The notes under the pieces were generated by a model. That model searched no databases. It was not told the origin of the DNA and saw only the letters and a list, made by a program, of their open reading frames with translations. Below are positions 11,412-24,790 of a DNA stretch of 64,000 bases, piece by piece. A program made the position numbers and the translations under genes. Location of the stretch: assembly GCF_011075055.1 (NCBI RefSeq), contig NC_058149.1, positions 7,694,449 to 7,758,448 on the forward strand, given 5' to 3'. Source of the DNA: Mangifera indica (lineage: Eukaryota; Streptophyta; Magnoliopsida; Sapindales; Anacardiaceae). Numbering within the stretch: position 1 is the first letter of the stretch; each line of letters begins with the position of its first letter.

Positions 11412-14400
11412 ATGTTGGAGGGTGCTTCCAAATTTCCTGGAATAATAGGGCTGAGCAACCATGTTAACAGCTATGATGATTTGTCTCAAGGGTTTTATCA
11501 CAAACTTGGTGATGGAACCAACATGTCAATTGACAGTGTTAGTAGCTTGCAAACAAGCAATGGTGGAGGATCTGTTGCAATGTCCATAGATAACAGCAGT
11601 GTTGGATCAAATGATTCTCATACTCGTATTCTAAACCACCAAGGACTACGGCGGCGTGCTAATGACAACCATTCCTTTGGACATAGTGTTAATCGTCGAG
11701 GAAGAGTCACACATGCTTTGAGTGATGATGCCTTGGCTCAGGCTCTTATGGATAGCAACTCTCCCACAGAAGGGCTTGAGAATTTTTATGAGTGGACAAT
11801 TGATTTAAGGAAGCTTAATATGGGTGCACCTTTTGCACAAGGTGCTTTTGGGAAACTCTATAGAGGTACCTACAGTGGTGAGGAGGTCGCAATTAAGATC
11901 TTGGAGAGGCCACAAAATAATCCAGAGAGGGCACAGTTGATAGAGCAGCAATTTCAACAGGAAGTCATAATGCTGGCCACTCTAAAACATCCCAACATAG
12001 TGCGTTTTATTGGTGGATGTCGTAAGCCAATGGTTTGGTGCATTGTGACTGAGTATGCAAAGGGAGGTTCAGTGCGGCAGTTTTTAAACAAACGGCACAA
12101 CCGGTCAGTGCCACTGAAGTTGGCCGTCAAGCAAGCCTTAGATGTTGCAAGGGGAATGGCATATGTTCATGAGCTTGGTCTGATTCACCGGGATTTGAAG
12201 TCCGATAACCTATTGATTTTTTCGGACAAATCAATCAAGATTGCTGATTTTGGAGTTGCTAGGATTGAGGTGCAGACCGAGGGAATGACTCCAGAAACTG
12301 GCACATATCGCTGGATGGCTCCGTAAGATCATTTGACTACTTGGCTGCTATGATTCTTCTACCCCCTCATCTTTATTTTCCTTATTATCTGCCCTTAAAC
12401 TTACTGGATGCTTTGCGAAACTTATTGTTAGCTGTGATAATTATTTATAAAAACTTTTTAATTTCTTATAATCTTACTTTTGTCTTGGCATGATTTACTG
12501 TGAGAGATTTTAGTTCCTGTTGGTGCAGTTCTTTGCTAGCTGATAGAGAGATATTTATATATTGCTTAGAGTTTGGATCAGTATCTTTTCTGTTGCTTCT
12601 TAATATTACTTGTGATTATGTTGCTTTAGGAAAAAATAGATTAATCATTAATAGCTTATCTCATGTTTCTGCATACTTAATTTTTTTTTTCTGAATTGTG
12701 TCTATTACCATGCATAATCTCTGGGATTTTGGCCGTTGATTCACTTATTTGCTGATTACTTAGGGGATGTTTGGTTTGGGTAATGTTTTATTACCAAAAT
12801 AGAGAGATTACTTTGAAGATAGATTACTTAGAAAATTATTTGGTATAAATGATTACTATGTTTGATAAAATTTGGTAGGTATAAAAAATTCTTGTATTTG
12901 GTTAAAGGTAATAAAAGAATACTAATACATTTTTTTATTTAAATGCCCTTGAATATAATTATTTTTAAATATTTTTATATTATTTGTTATATTAATTAAA
13001 AATAAACTTATTTTTATCTCAAAAAATTAATAAATAATAATATAATTATAATAAAATCAATATTACCTTGGTAATCTTTTAATACCTAAGGTGAAAGTAG
13101 TAATCAGATTACCATCTATATTACTTGTCACGTCAGCATTGATAATAGAAGATTACCGTAATATTTTATTACTGACAAACCAAACAAGATAATGTAATAA
13201 ATAAAAGATAGATTGCTAAGGTAATCTTTAAATCCCTGGAAGCAAATGACCCCTTAGTGGCATGACTGTGCAATGTTAGATAAAGTTTGCCCTCTGTAGT
13301 GTAGAAATACTTCGAGCCTTCTATTTAGAAGGGGCATAGAAACTCTTTACCGATGTTTATTTCTGTTTGCTGGAGCTTGGAGATGACCTTTTGTATAAAA
13401 TTTAAGATGATGGGGAAATTTTTAGTTTTTCATCATTTATCAATTTGTATTTTTGGTTAGATGACCTCATTTATGTGTGCATGTGTTTATAGAATGTATC
13501 ATGTAGGCAGCCTGTCTGAAAAGAATCAATTTCATAAACTAATAATCAAATTTCTCATTTGTTTGGAGCGATAGCTCTCATATGACATCCAATGCCTTGA
13601 TGTTTGATGGATTGCCTTTACTGGTGATATAACTTGGTGAGTTAGGATCACTCAATTCAATATATTGGGTGCAGATGTATGAGGATGCAATGAGGTGAAA
13701 GGTTTTTACCCTTTTCTTTTCATGATTGTGCAAGAGAATTATTTGGGCAGTCCTTTTTCTTTTCTTTTCTTTTCTTTTTTGGGCTTTTGGGTAATTTGGC
13801 TTAGGCTTGAACCAGGTAAGTTTTTTTTCTTCTTTGGTTTTTGTTTTCATGTGCCTGATTGCAAGAGTTGAGTGAAACCGGCTATACTTATGTACCATTA
13901 ATCATGATAACATATGCGGGAATAAATTAAGAAAAAACATATATTATTACTATAAATTATCAAGTTAGCTTTCTTTGCTATATTGGTGTGAATTTAACCA
14001 TTGTTTTTGCCATAGGCTTTATTTTATTAGCTGATTTAGTTCAACCATTTTGTTAAAAGCCAAAACAACCATGGATCCATTTTCTTGTACATTGGCTGAG
14101 TTTGGGTTGTGCTATTCTTAATGTTCCCACATTGAGGCTATTTGTAATTGTGACTTACATGAGGTCAGTTGACCCTGGAGGATGTGTTCTTAATGCATGT
14201 CATTTAGTGTAATGAAGAATATATCTATATTAATTATACCTCATCTAGATATCTATTATCTTAGCCTTTTTGTTACTATCATGGTATAAATAGGAATATT
14301 AAATACACTAAGACATGATTTGGTTTAAAAAAATTATTTTTAGAGCAACATTTAATGCACAAATCTTCAAATTAGTTGCATGGAGATTAGGACGAGTGAA

Positions 14401-17400
14401 AGTCTTTTGTGTTCTGGATTTCCATTTCACATAATGGTCTATTGTGTTTGCTTCTTCTTGTTACTCAACAAACCTACTATTTCAAGTAGTAAACAACAAT
14501 AGGCATTCAATCTGATCCAAAATGGGCATAAAATTTTGAAGACGATTAAATGATAAATTGTTCATGATTGTAGAGTTGCTATTACTAAAATTGCGCATCT
14601 CTTTATTTCCCTGAGAACATTGTGTCTCTTGTGTAGAGAATGTACTGTATAGAAAAGTTTAGTCAAGCTTGGGAATAACTTTGGTTTAAGGGTAGGTATG
14701 GATTAGGGTTTTACTACGTTTATAATTCAAATATTACTAATTTAAATCGAATCTCTTGTAAAATTTATAAAAGTTTAGAAAAACTGCTTATTTTTCCTTT
14801 TCACTAATTGGTTGTGTTTGGATTATATGTTAGATTTAGAGCTAATAGAGGCCAATAAATATTACTCTTAGGGAATCTCTTGCTAGACTTGCACATGGAT
14901 CCCAAATTTGGCTTGGCATTCAACATGTTGTCATTCAAAATGGTAGGACCATGTTTGAGCTCATAATTCATTTCGGTTGAGAGCAAAACATAATTTGAAG
15001 GTATAGGCCCTCGGATTGACCAAGACTTTCCGAAAACCAAAAGTATGGTTGATTGGATGAAAAGGACTATTAACACTGTAAATGTATTTTTTGTGAATGC
15101 CTAGAGCCACAAATAAAATTCACATAGTTGTTTCAATCTTCAAGATGTGTTCATTTACAAATTAGTTTCTCTCAAAAATGGGGCAAAACACAAAGACAAA
15201 AACAAAAAAACAAGCTAACTAATAGGATCTGACACACAAAGGAATAAAAAAATAGAAGCTATTTTATTTACAAATAGATAATCCGACAATTCAAGGAGTT
15301 GATAGCCTCCCAAATCAACTCAAAGATTGCCCACAACCAAAGTCTGCTCAAAACCCAACCATATTTTTTCTTCTCCCTTTCTTCTCACTACTATTATTCA
15401 TCTCATATCGCAATATCCTATCCTAATTCGAACTCTAATAAAATTCTTATTTCCTTATAATTATTCCATCCTTATCCAAACCATTCATTACAAATATTAT
15501 CCAATTCCTTTATTTCTATTATTATCCTAATTCCATTATGCAAATATTTTTTCTAATATTTAACTTCTATAATTTTCATTATTATCCTATTATATCCCTT
15601 TCCTAACATTACTTGCCCCTTTAAGAATCACTTTGTTCTTAAGGTTGGAAAATTTTCCTTTTTGTTTTTTTTTCCTTCCTTCCCCTTATCCCTTTTTTTT
15701 TCTTCCTTTTTCTTTCCTTTATGCATCTTCTTCCCATTTACAACCCAATGTCCAACCAGCCCAAACTCACCACTTTCAAGCTATCTTGCCCATTTCCAAC
15801 CACTTCCCAACATTGCATCATCTCCTCAGTGTCGATTCGCCTTCCCTTGCCTCCCATTTTCCATCTAACCCTCCTTTTCTTGTTCCAAGCTTTGTCGTGA
15901 CTTTTTGTTTTTCAGCAAGCTTTTCTGGTGATGGCTAGTCTTTCTAATGCTAAATCTCTGTGATTTTCCTTCTCTCTTGTTGGATCTTACCGCGTTGACA
16001 ATAGTTGATCGAATTCCAGCCAATATTCAACCAAAATAATAGAAAAACACAAACAAATAAAGACAAGTTATTGATGAAGGTGATCTACAGCTAGATAAAC
16101 TGACAATTCGAGATGCTAGTAACCGCCCAAATTGGCCCAAATGTTGCCCACAACCAAAGGCTGACCAAAACCTGCAACAATATTTTTTCCTTTTCCTTTC
16201 TTTGTCACTACTACTTCTCCTTTTATTCTGCTCATATCATAATATACCATTCTAATTTAAAATCTATTAAAATCCTTAATTCCCTATAATTTATTCAATC
16301 ATTATCTTAATTTTTCATTATTCAAATTCATTATTTTCATTATTACCCTAATTCCATTATTCAAATATTATCGATATTTAGTTTCCAATATTTCTATTAT
16401 TATCCTAATTCTAACACAAACTAAGTAATTATCAGGATTTCTATATCAGAAAACCATTGGCATGAAATGTGTAAGTATTCTCTTTCAAATTCTGCTTGAC
16501 CTATGGCCAATTTTTGTTAAATAGCTGTACAAATTATGTTGCATACTACACATGTACTCACCTTTTTCATATTTCTTCCCATCTCCCTGTCTTTCATGAC
16601 CTTTATTGATGGATTTCCCATGTTTTTGGGAGGTAGAATGTTGCTGAGAAACATGTCCTTATGTATATGAGTGAAGGTTTGTACAGTTAGGTCAAGTCTA
16701 ATTTATATGCAGAGATTTGTAGTGTGTTGGTTTTCATCACAGGTATCTTTTGCCTCAGCCAACGTTCCACTAGGCTCTTAAGTTAAGTTGCCCTCCACTG
16801 AGGCTTTTAAGCTGTCTTTCGGGTGCTTCCCCTTGAGTGCTTAGTAGAGAGTTTGCTTTGCCTTTGACCAACCTTGAAATGTCAGGAAATAAAATATATC
16901 TTCTTTATGTCAATGAATTATAAACTCTGCAGCTGCAATTTGTGATTATAGATTGACTAAAATTTATGTAATCAAGTTTTTCTTTTCCATTACTCCTAAC
17001 TATAATCTGGATCAGTTGTAATCCGTCCTCAAATCAATGCACTTACTGGTTCATATATGGAAGTAACTTTTACAATTTAAGAAAACGTTTTAAAGATTTA
17101 AATATCAAATGTGTTGAAAATGTATAGGAGAGTCCAGCAAAATACTGGTAGTTAATTTTTCAATACTTTGTTTGCACTATAAATTATGAATTGTGTTTGT
17201 CTGCTCATCTTGTGATTTGGTGCAAGAAAAAAGCATACTTAAAATTGTATATTTCAATGATTACAATTTCATTTTGATTCATTTACCCTTAGACTTTTTA
17301 ATGTTTTGACTCTCATTTTTTCCCCCAAAATTCTAGCCATTTGGAGCTAGATGGCTGATATCTCTCCATATAGAATTGTCCATATTGTTAACTATAGGTT

Positions 17401-18528
17401 GCTGTCTGATGGTTATAACTGAAATACACTTTTACTGCGTCATATATCTTGTTAATTGTGACATTTAAGATGATTATGCAATTTAATGCATTGGACACTT
17501 TACATGCATTTTAAAGAGTGTTTGTCATGATTCTGAAGCACATTCATTGCATTAGAAATTGGCTTTTATTGCTTTGTATTTTTCATCATTTGTGGTCATT
17601 CTTATCCTTCTATTGTTTAAATGGCATTAATTGATGTGGTAGAGTGAAAATAAATTGTCTGCTTATCATACTCTTTTGGTGTGTTTATTGTGAGAGGAAA
17701 AAAGGCATCTCTTTTGATGATATTGTAAGAATTGTTGCTTCTTTTAAGTGGTCATTTATTTTTTATCATTACAATTAGTGTGTCCTTCTAGCTTGATTGC
17801 TTCATTTTCTTTTGTAGGTTTTGTTTATCTTTATGAGATTCATAAGTTTTGAACTTAACTATTTATTCCATTTCTAAAAGAATGCAGTGAGGTTGAGGTC
17901 ATCGGCTTAATCATGTATTAGTTACCAAAGGGTCGGTTAAATCCTGCAAGGGTGTAAGAATGTTATCTGCTGAGTAGAATTCATCACTGCTATGTTTCAT
18001 AATATAGTATATAAAATAATACTTTGCACCACTGCATTTCGTGCATGGGTTCTGTTCTAGTTTTTGTTGTTTTATTGACTGAAAGTGAAGTATGTGCTTT
18101 TATATACTAAGTGAATATTTCTCTGATATCTTTGAGTTAACTTTTTCAATGTGGCTACTGGAGTGCAATAATTATTCTGTCTCTGCAGGGAAATGATCCA
18201 GCACAGGCCATACACCCAGAAAGTAGATGTGTATAGCTTTGGGATTGTTCTCTGGGAACTGGTCACTGGATTGCTCCCTTTCCAGAACATGACAGCAGTA
18301 CAGGCAGCATTTGCAGTTGTCAACAAGGGTGCACGTCCGATCATTCCTAATGACTGCTTGCCTGTTCTTGGCGAGATAATGACCCGTTGCTGGGATGCCA
18401 ACCCAGATGTGAGGCCTCCATTCTCTGAAGTAGTTAGAATGCTTGAGAGTGCGGAGACTGAGATCATGACAACTGTTCGCAAGGCTCGTTTTAGGTGTTG
18501 TGTGACAAAACCAATGACAACAGACTGA
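11412..18528 (+). CDS. Raf-like MAPKKK-type Ser/Thr protein kinase (group C, RAF22/RAF28-like)
   Basis: Coding exons 11412..12322 and 18189..18528 join in frame to 416 residues. The first ~130 residues are Ser/Asn-rich ([20 protein letters not shown] region), followed by a kinase domain. That domain has a glycine loop [11 protein letters not shown] near 142-152, catalytic Lys162 in [14 protein letters not shown] at 259-266 (catalytic Asp261), DFG at 279-281, and [10 protein letters not shown] at 296-305. GTYRWMAPE is the usual Raf-like MAPKKK signature in plants. The C-terminus ([19 protein letters not shown]) matches the short cytosolic plant Raf-like kinases RAF22/RAF28. All catalytic residues are present, so it should be active; substrates are not evident. 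The Pro codon of MAPE is split by the 5866-bp intron, and retaining that intron would end translation at once (TAA at 12324). The intron holds a Tourist-like MITE and a pair of direct repeats. Confidence 0.93.
12763..13253. mobile_element. Tourist-like MITE, copy 2
   Basis: A 491-bp element flanked by TTA (12760..12762 and 13254..13256). The left end is GGGGATGTTTGGTTTGGG and the right end closes with AAATGACCCC. Internal sequence (AATGTTTTATTACCAAAATA) closely matches the copy split around the Copia element at 38191. It lies in the kinase intron. Confidence 0.78.
15272..16425. repeat. Pair of ~330-bp direct repeats in the kinase intron (possible small LTR element)
   Basis: Segments near 15272..15590 and 16089..16425 align along their length. 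Both contain GACAATTC, GCCCACAACCAAAG and CTAATTCCATTATGCAAATA-like or CTAATTCCATTATTCAAATA-like blocks. About 500 bp of unrelated non-coding sequence lies between. The layout fits a small non-autonomous LTR element or an old duplication. I could not find a convincing primer-binding site or target duplication. Confidence 0.5.
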
Positions 18529-19176
18529 TGTGGAAATATGTAAATTAAAAAGTGACAAGAAAACAATGAAAAGAAGAGAGAAAAGGGAAAGACAAAAGGA
18601 GCAAGGGCCAGGAAAACATGATAATATATCATAGCCTTCTGTATCAATCAGGTTTAATCTGTTTGTTAAGATAGGAAAAGGACGACAAAGTTATGATAAG
18701 AAATGTTATGGTTTCAGGGTTTTCATTTGAATGGATTAATGTTGCTAAATTTGTTGCTGATGAGAAGAATATTTGATGTTTGTATGTATACATGTCCTTA
18801 CTAAGTTTTACCTGCAGCTTGTTTACATTTGTTTCCTTGCAAACAGAGAGGTCGGTGTGCATCTCTGATTTTTTTTGCTTTTGTTGTCTATTTTAGAGAT
18901 ATTCTTTAATGTTTGATAACTGATGTTTATGAATGTTGAGGTTGAAAACTAGGTTAAAACCAATTTGGAGGAGCCCAACGATTGAACGGTAGAGGTGAAA
19001 GCCATCTGGTACCTGTAAGTTTTCGGACAATTTATTTTAATAAAGGTTTTACTAAGTAGGTAAACAGAACTTGTAGAATTTGAATTTTGCTGATAGAAGT
19101 ATCACCCTTTTTCAGAAATGACTTCTTACTTAAAATTATAGATGTAAGTAAAAAATTTTAAGATTAAAAAATATGA
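18529..19176. other. 3' region of the kinase gene and adjoining intergenic DNA
   Basis: The first few hundred bases after the stop are the likely 3' untranslated region. I could not place a single polyadenylation site. No other feature is seen before the TA microsatellite. Confidence 0.4.
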
Positions 19177-19229
<53 letters not shown>

Positions 19230-19233
19230 CATA

Positions 19234-19294
<61 letters not shown>

Positions 19295-19303
19295 GTATGG
19301 GGT
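19177..19303. repeat. TA/TATG microsatellite
   Basis: Nearly pure (TA)n with a few TG and CA interruptions. The reading frames across it give only Tyr/Ile repeats, which are not genes. Confidence 0.95.
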
Positions 19304-19529
19304 TAGTAAAGTATTGCTGCACCATTAAGATTCTTGATCTTCGATGTAGATGCCGCCACTGTTGCATTTCACCGTTAAGACTGCTTGGGGACGATGCTAA
19401 ATGCACCACCAAAGACACCTCGCAACTCCACTAACTTCGTATAATTTATTTTAAAATCTAATTTTTATTATTTGAAAACCCTGTTTAATAGATTCTATTT
19501 TCAAAAAGTTGAATGAAAGAAAAAGAACT

Positions 19530-19945
19530 GAGCTAAATCTGAATAATCTTCGACTCGAGTTTGATTCAAATAAAGAATATTTTGGTTTGAGTTTAAAGAG
19601 TTAAAATTAAGAATAACTCAAGTTTAGTTTAAATAAAAAATAATTTAGTTCGGTTTAACTCGAGTTCATAACTCAAATTCGCAACTTATTGAAAAAAAAA
19701 ACATTGTTTTATTTAATAACAAATAAAATGACGTTGTTTTGACATAATTCAAATCAAGTTCAAATCAAATTGAATAATTCTCAGACTCTTGAGTTAAACC
19801 GAGTCAAACTCTTTTTATTTCAAGTTTAGCTCGGTTTTAAAACAAGCCAACTCTCTTGACTCAAACTCGATTTAAATTCAAGTTAAACAAATTTAAGTTA
19901 AGCCAAATATTGAGGCCAAGTTACTTTGGTTTTGTTCCAACCCTA
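19530..19945. mobile_element. Decayed GAGC-family hAT-like element (left end lost)
   Basis: The arms hold degenerate 'ttcgactcgagtt' and 'actcgatttaaattcaag' blocks. The centre has AAATGACGTTGTTTTG, the decayed form of the family's AACGACGTCGTTTT box. The right end CCAACCCTA matches the family terminus. It abuts a copy of the related long-arm family at 19946. Confidence 0.5.
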
Positions 19946-20204
19946 CCAAGCTTGAACATGGGATGACTTGAGTTCGACTCAAATCTATTATAGGCAATTG
20001 AAACTAAATTTAAACTTATAGAGATGTTGTTGGAAGGTCTTTGATAGGATGAATATTGTTAGTGACAAGATGAACAATATTACTAAACAATGATTCCAAC
20101 CAAACTAGAGTTAAATTGCTAAACTGAAACTTCAACTTCAATTAGACATGAATCAAGTTGAATATCAATTTGAGGCAAGTTGACTCAGTTCGAGTCCACT
20201 CTTA
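19946..20204. mobile_element. Fragment of second hAT-like MITE family (matches 46350..46703)
   Basis: It contains CAAGCTTGAACATGGG at the left and ends CGAGTCCACTCTTA, as in the copy at 46350..46703. 'GATGAATATTGTTA'-type repeats lie between. The true left end is missing where the GAGC-family relic begins. Confidence 0.5.
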
Positions 20205-21719
20205 AAAGAAATGTTATTGTATTGTGTATCTTTACCATTAATTAGTATATATTCATCAGTATATTTATCCTAGTTTCAATATTGTGAGTGTGAAAAGTTT
20301 GCACTAATAAGAAATATACTGAATTTTGGTGAAATTTGGTTGTAAAAATATGAAGAGACTCATTGAAGAAAGTGAGAAGTTAATTTTTAACATGGTTCAA
20401 TAAAAAATATCAAGACCCTAAATCCACGTTAGTGTCAATAATTGAATGTTCTGTCTTCTTTATCTATCATTATATGTCTCCCACTATTAGAAATTTATAC
20501 CAATAAAGGTAAGGATTATATGTTTCATTGTCTTATGAAACATAAAAGTCGATTACTTGATAAATTTTAGCATGATCCTGATGTAATAAGAGAGTGATCG
20601 CACTTTAATTATAATTTCCTAAATAGGGAAAAGTGATTCCCTAATAAAAAAAATAATTATATAATCTTTGGATGATTACACGAGTTCAGGCGAATATGGA
20701 TAATTATTTTCTTTTTGTTACTTTTAAAAGAAATCATATCTTATATAAGGTTTTTTCTTTAAGATGCAACATGAAGTAATCTTTACTTGCAAATTGTTGG
20801 TCATGCTGATGGACATTATACCTATAAGTTTGACTAAAGAGAAGATTTGACCTCATAACAATTATCCTTAATTTTTGGAGTGTTGATGTGATCTTCACTT
20901 TTCTACATAAATGAAAGTTACATAGACAGTCAAGATTCATTAATTGTCAAAATATCGATAAGCACCAAAGCATTTAATGTGCTACATGCACAAGTTGTGT
21001 GTTAGTCGAGTTAATATGATTTAAAGTTAAATTTCATGCAAAATATGTAGAACTCTTGGATGGGATTAAGATAGGAGTGATAATTCCTACATCACTATTT
21101 CATTAACTATGTTATTTTGTAGTTAATGTTAGTTTAAAGAATAATTTGTTTACTTCAAATCTATTTTAGTATGAAATATTGATATGATTTTGAGTTATTA
21201 TTTGTGAAAAATATATAAGAAACTGAGTGTAAGAGTATTTTGGGGAAGGTAGGTGGGGTAGGCATGAATAGGATAAAATGTAAGTTTTTTTTAAACTTTT
21301 AGGGGTTATGGTAAACATATAAAAATATAAGGTATGTTTTTACATTTAAAACTGTATATATCATCACATCAACTTTTGTATACTTACATAAATACAAAGT
21401 AAATAAACTATTCTATAAATATTTTATAAATATATAGTTCTTCAAAATTATGTGGTTTTTAATTGAATTTTAGACAAAATTGTGAATGAAGAAGTGTTTG
21501 AACAACTATGATTCTTAAATTAGAGATGAGGGTCAAACGGATATTAACTTTAGCTCTTAATTATAATCATATGATCCATAAATGCTGTTAATATCTTTTA
21601 AACCACTTAAAATTAGGTTATTTTGAGAATCTACATAAAATATAATCAATTTAGGAACAAAAAGACTACTGTACACTTCACTCTTAAATTTTATACCTTT
21701 TTATAATAATGTTATTTTA
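20205..21719. other. Intergenic AT-rich DNA, no gene seen
   Basis: I found no conserved reading frame, RNA gene or complete transposon here. It is dense in stops on both strands and is probably old repeat remains. Confidence 0.45.
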
Positions 21720-23360
21720 CAATTCTCACAAATATAATAAAAAAAAGGAAATTAAATTAAATAATCATTTTACCCTTTTATTAAGCAAAAATGCCCATTT
21801 TTCTTATTCCTAAGTAAAAATACCCTAAATTTTTTTTAAAATACCAAACTCACATTTCACCAAATCTATATAAATCCTCTCATTTTCACTTTCATTACAT
21901 ACACTTCTCATATCACTTAAACACTCACTCTCACTCTCATTTTTATTTAATATCAATTACTACGGTTTGTTCGGAAAGAAAAAGTTCGTATTTCTAAATT
22001 CGAATCGAAAAAAATCAATTCATGAAAAAAAGTATTTATATGAATTTTAACTCAAAACTTACTTTTATTTATTAAATCTAGTTTGTATGTCATGTAAAAG
22101 GGGCATCTAAATATTTGATAATAATTTAGGGGTTAAAAAAATATTAAAAAAATATGGGGGCATTTTGATATTACACAATATATAAAAAATTTAAATAACA
22201 TATTAAGAATAAATAGATATATTGAAATACTCTAGAGTGTCAACAATAAAAAAATCACTTGAAAATCTGAAAAAACAGATCTAAATTTTGAAAACTATAT
22301 ATTCAAATAGCTTAGAAATGAGAAAACCAAAAAATCAATCTAAAATTTAGTAATTACATCAAAAAACATGTCTTAAAAAGCACAAAAATAAAGAGATAGA
22401 TGTCAAATTTGAAAACTACATATCAAAAAAATCTAGCCCAGTCACAAACAAGTTCAAAATCATAAAAATCGAAAATCCTAAATTTGGTTTAAAAAACTGC
22501 ATAATACACATTGAAACAGTTTTATTTGGGTGTCCAAATTGGGCACAACCAGCTAAGCCAATTGTCGTTATAGAGCTCGAAAACGAGCTTTACGTTGATA
22601 TATTACAGGCCTCGTAATTCCTTCCGGATCAAAAGTTATGGTCGTTCAAAGTCTATTTCCTATAGACCCTATAGTTTTAAAAAAGTCAATTTCCATCCAA
22701 CCCATGATTTTCATAGACTGCCCCACGGTTCAGTGAAAAATTTCCCACAGACCCCCGTGGATCTCCTCTTCCCCCTCCTCCTCCCCTAAAATTTTGAAAA
22801 CGCTAAATTCCCCCCCTCCCTTTCCCCCCACCCCTAGGCACCCATAGGAGATTACTGTAACGTCAATAGATCTAACCCATTTTTTGGGCAAAAATCGTTA
22901 TTTCAGCCTTTAATTTCAACACAAATTAAATCTACATATCTAATAACACAAAACCCTTCAAGAAATTCAAGCAAAATAACTAAGAATCACAACATTTTAT
23001 GCATTGTTCAAAATCGAAACTCCAAACATTCAAACCTCAAAATCTCCCTTAAATCTCAATATTTCTAACAATAAATTGATTCAAACAAGAAGTGAGATGA
23101 TGTACTATTCTTATTTGTCATTTTAGTTTGTTGAAAAACATGAAAAAGACGAAAACATATTATGTCTATGAGAGACTTATGGGAGATCCAAATTTTTCTC
23201 TGAATTTGAACAGTAAATTCATGGGAGATGTTGGGTTTTTATATAAGGGCAATTTAGTTATTTCCCAAATTAAGAGCATTTTTGCTTAATCCTTAGAGTG
23301 TTGAGCAATTTCGCTTAACACCTTTTAGTTTTAGGCATTTATTATAATTTCCCTAAAAAA
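21720..23360. repeat. Dispersed repeat, unclassified (copy 2, inverted relative to 6120..7600)
   Basis: It shares with the region at 6120..7600, in the opposite orientation, a set of degenerate 'gaaaactacatat' units (22216-22520). It also shares a C-rich patch (22680-22850, CCCCCGTGGATC-like) and a closing 'ttataatttccct'. No coding potential is recognised. Boundaries are approximate. Confidence 0.35.
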
Positions 23361-23689
23361 TAATAACACATGCAAGTATTTTAAGAGATAGGAGTAGCAT
23401 TCCAACAAAAATAATAAAAGTGGTTACAAGCAACATTAACTTGATCGCGGAATTGAACTCCTGACTCCATCTCATGGTTGTTAAATTTATAATGGGAATG
23501 AGAGCCCATTATGATGTAAAGAGTCGACATCAATGTTGAATAAGACTTTCTTTCTATAACAAACTAATGATATATCCACTAGATATAAAAGCATGTAAGC
23601 TTATGGTAGAATGATTTGATCCATCTTAGTGATTTCATTATTATGGATAGTGTCTCACTTTTTATTGCTTTAAAGTCAATGCTTAAGGG

Positions 23690-24790
23690 CTACAGGGCTC
23701 TTCATGTTGTGACTTGAAGACCTGAAATCTCATATTGTTCACTTACCTAAATACGGTGCAATTTAAATGGGTAAAGATAATTTCTTTGGTTTAAATGGGT
23801 CATAGACAGTTAGCATGTGTGTTTTAGGTCAAGAATAAAACCATGAGACCTTGAAGTGCCAAAACAATCATATCTATCTTGTTACCTATTGATATCGCCT
23901 TATCAACACAATGCTGGTGTGTCATGTTATCATCTCGATATCAACACGATCGTGATGCAAGGATTCACATTTCTTTTGGCAATGTTTCCTCTACAATTAT
24001 TGGAATGCTTCATGATGCAAGCAAAACTTGTCTAGATGTTCAAATCCATATTGTGACTTGCATTCTTGAAGTTCATCCCCATGACAATGAATGCAATAAT
24101 GGTGAAATTTTATTATATAAAAATGGAAGTTGTTAAGTTCGATTTATGCCAATGCCTTTTGTTACAACTGTAGCAACACAATGTTGATGATGATATAGGT
24201 AGATCTAAATATTTCGGACTTAACTATGATGGAATATGTGACATTGACAGTTGAGGCCATAATACTAACGAAAGGGTATGGTTTTGGTTGATTGATAGCT
24301 CTCACTTTTGTAGGAACTATTTGTATATATCTAATAATGCAATCTTTGGTGACTTATACTTTTTTTACAACAACTTTCTTTGACAATGGTAGAAAAAATT
24401 AAAAAGAATTGTGTATTATTCCGACTTAGGGTCATCCTTTATTTAAAGAAGTAGATGATGCCAATAAGATCGTTAGTAAATATTTATGTTTTTGTTGGTG
24501 CTCTAATTTTTTATTTACAATATTTTCGTGATCATCTTTTTTTTTTAGTGTTGATAATCACTTCATATATTTATTTTAGAATCTGTTGAAGAGATGCTAA
24601 CGAGCCCATATCATTATAAAAACAAATTTGATTGATGTATGCTTCTGAGACTTACAAAAGCTTAGTAAATTATTGGTGATTTGCCACTTACTGTATATGT
24701 TTTGATAGTTTGGACAAAGTTATAACTTTGTTTGCTTACATCTACCAAACTGTAGTATTTTAGCTTAAAGCTTGCAAATATAGAAGTATC
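23690..24790. repeat. Decayed duplicated segment, unit A
   Basis: The stretch 23700-23865 (TGACTTGAAGACCTGAAATC, GTGCAATTTAAATGGGTAAA, TTGAAGTGCCAAAAC) is repeated at about 25343-25530. The stretch 24200-24790 (GTGACATTGACAGTT, TTTATGTTTTTGTTGGTGCT, TAGTAAATTATTGGTGATTTG) is repeated at 27195-27765. Frames are broken throughout and I cannot name a protein; it is probably an old transposon or pseudogene. Confidence 0.45.

Noticed and set aside
12500..12694. 64-codon frame in the kinase intron
   Set aside because: No similarity, no splice support; it sits in ordinary intron sequence next to the kinase donor site.
19164..19434. Open frames across the TA microsatellite on both strands (also 26980-27333, 57971-58217)
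   Set aside because: They encode only Tyr/Ile or Ser/Leu runs produced by the dinucleotide repeats.
23879..24136. 85-codon frame in the duplicated intergenic repeat
   Set aside because: No recognisable domain, and the matching repeat near 25.7-26.0 kb does not keep the frame.
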